A DNA stretch of 63,846 nt, taken from an uncultured Bacteroidota bacterium. GTDB lineage: Bacteria; Bacteroidota; Bacteroidia; B-17B0; Aurantibacillaceae. The notes under the pieces were generated by a model. That model saw nothing but the letters and a program-made list of their open reading frames with translations. It was not told the origin of the DNA and searched no databases. The DNA is taken from NCBI GenBank assembly GCA_903834765.1, contig CAILKE010000067.1, forward strand, positions 1 to 63,846, written 5' to 3'. A program made the position numbers and the translations under genes. Of this stretch, positions 63,568 to 63,846 are shown piece by piece (positions within the stretch are counted from its first letter, which is position 1; each line of letters opens with the position of its first letter).

Positions 63568-63846
63568 ATAATCAATTTTAATTATTTGTAAATAAAAATA
63601 GAATTAAGTTACTTATTATATACTTTCATAGTTTAGAATTAATATCAAAATAATCTTTATGATTTAAAAATTTGGTCTTTTGGTAGAATATTTAAATACG
63701 CTTAATTGCTCTCACGTTGAATTTCCAACAATGGTATTGGGCAGATGACTCGACGGATTCTGTTTACAAAAAAATTGTTACAATTTATAAAGACCGTATA
63801 GAATTAAGTGATTATTATTCCCTGGGATGCTGTATGTCTATTAAAA
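63568..63846. other. Right-edge region with an incomplete open frame
   Basis: A/T-rich non-coding DNA follows the stop at 63567. From about 63692 a plus-strand frame stays open to the window edge. It could start at a TTG (63717) and reads FQQWYWADDSTDSVYKKIV, but it has no ATG before the last four codons and no promoter or ribosome-site signal. Whether it is a gene start or the end of a remnant cannot be decided here. Confidence 0.3.

Overview
The window is AT-rich (roughly two thirds A+T by eye) and comes from a member of the Bacteroidota. The evidence is the gliding-motility proteins GldA and GldB, a type IX secretion C-terminal sorting domain, a GWxTD lipoprotein, SpoIIE/TPR sensors, a GH3/beta-lactamase fusion and the Bacteroidota sigma-A -7 box (TAnnTTTG, or TAnnTTTA) placed just upstream of many start codons with very short leaders. 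Genus and order cannot be fixed from this sequence alone. No rRNA, tRNA, CRISPR array, transposase or prophage was seen.

Layout. 1-15.4 kb: housekeeping and envelope genes (polysaccharide deacetylase, heavy-metal-binding lipoprotein, GWxTD protein, CTP synthase, fused membrane/spermidine-synthase-like protein, GH3/beta-lactamase fusion, methyltransferase, phosphoglycerate dehydrogenase, M61 peptidase, TPR protein, SUI1/YciH). 15.5-19.5 kb: a methylmalonyl-CoA mutase operon (mutA, mutB). 19.7-24.3 kb: an Asn-rich exported protein, a Mg-type P-ATPase with a damaged N-terminus, and a CDP-alcohol phosphatidyltransferase broken by a 7-bp tandem repeat. 24.3-34.8 kb: a light-response island. A CarH/LitR-type MerR photoreceptor faces a long minus-strand operon of SRPBCC protein, DUF2805 protein, SDR, flavin reductase, photolyase/cryptochrome, DUF2256 protein, FeS-BCP photolyase, cryptochrome DASH and two tiny membrane proteins. 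A divergent folE-DUF2452 pair lies upstream. 34.9-40 kb: OMP, gldB, SprT-like, a cloverleaf-shaped repeat, gldA, a palindromic tract and rsgA. 40-43.7 kb: a TPR/SpoIIE phosphatase gene bracketed by 196-bp direct repeats of the 3' end of an M42 peptidase gene. 43.8-57.3 kb: T9SS cargo, dapA, mazG, kmo, tilS, ubiA-like, maf, a BtuF-like protein, an EamA transporter, an OMP, pcm and a Gfo/Idh oxidoreductase. 57.4-63.6 kb: surface polysaccharide genes (lipoprotein, initiating sugar transferase, rfbB, MBOAT O-acyltransferase, AlgX/J-like partner).

How it fits together. The strongest system is the light island. The regulator keeps both motifs needed to bind adenosylcobalamin as a light sensor, and the neighbouring operon codes for three different clades of photolyase/cryptochrome plus flavin and pterin enzymes. 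Related inverted-repeat sequences lie at the carH promoter and in the divergent promoter region between the operon and folE, suggesting one light-controlled regulon. B12 recurs as a theme: mutAB uses adenosylcobalamin, CarH senses it, and a BtuF-like protein without a signal peptide lies at 52.5 kb. Several REP-like palindromes occur, one of them apparently absorbed into the mutB reading frame.
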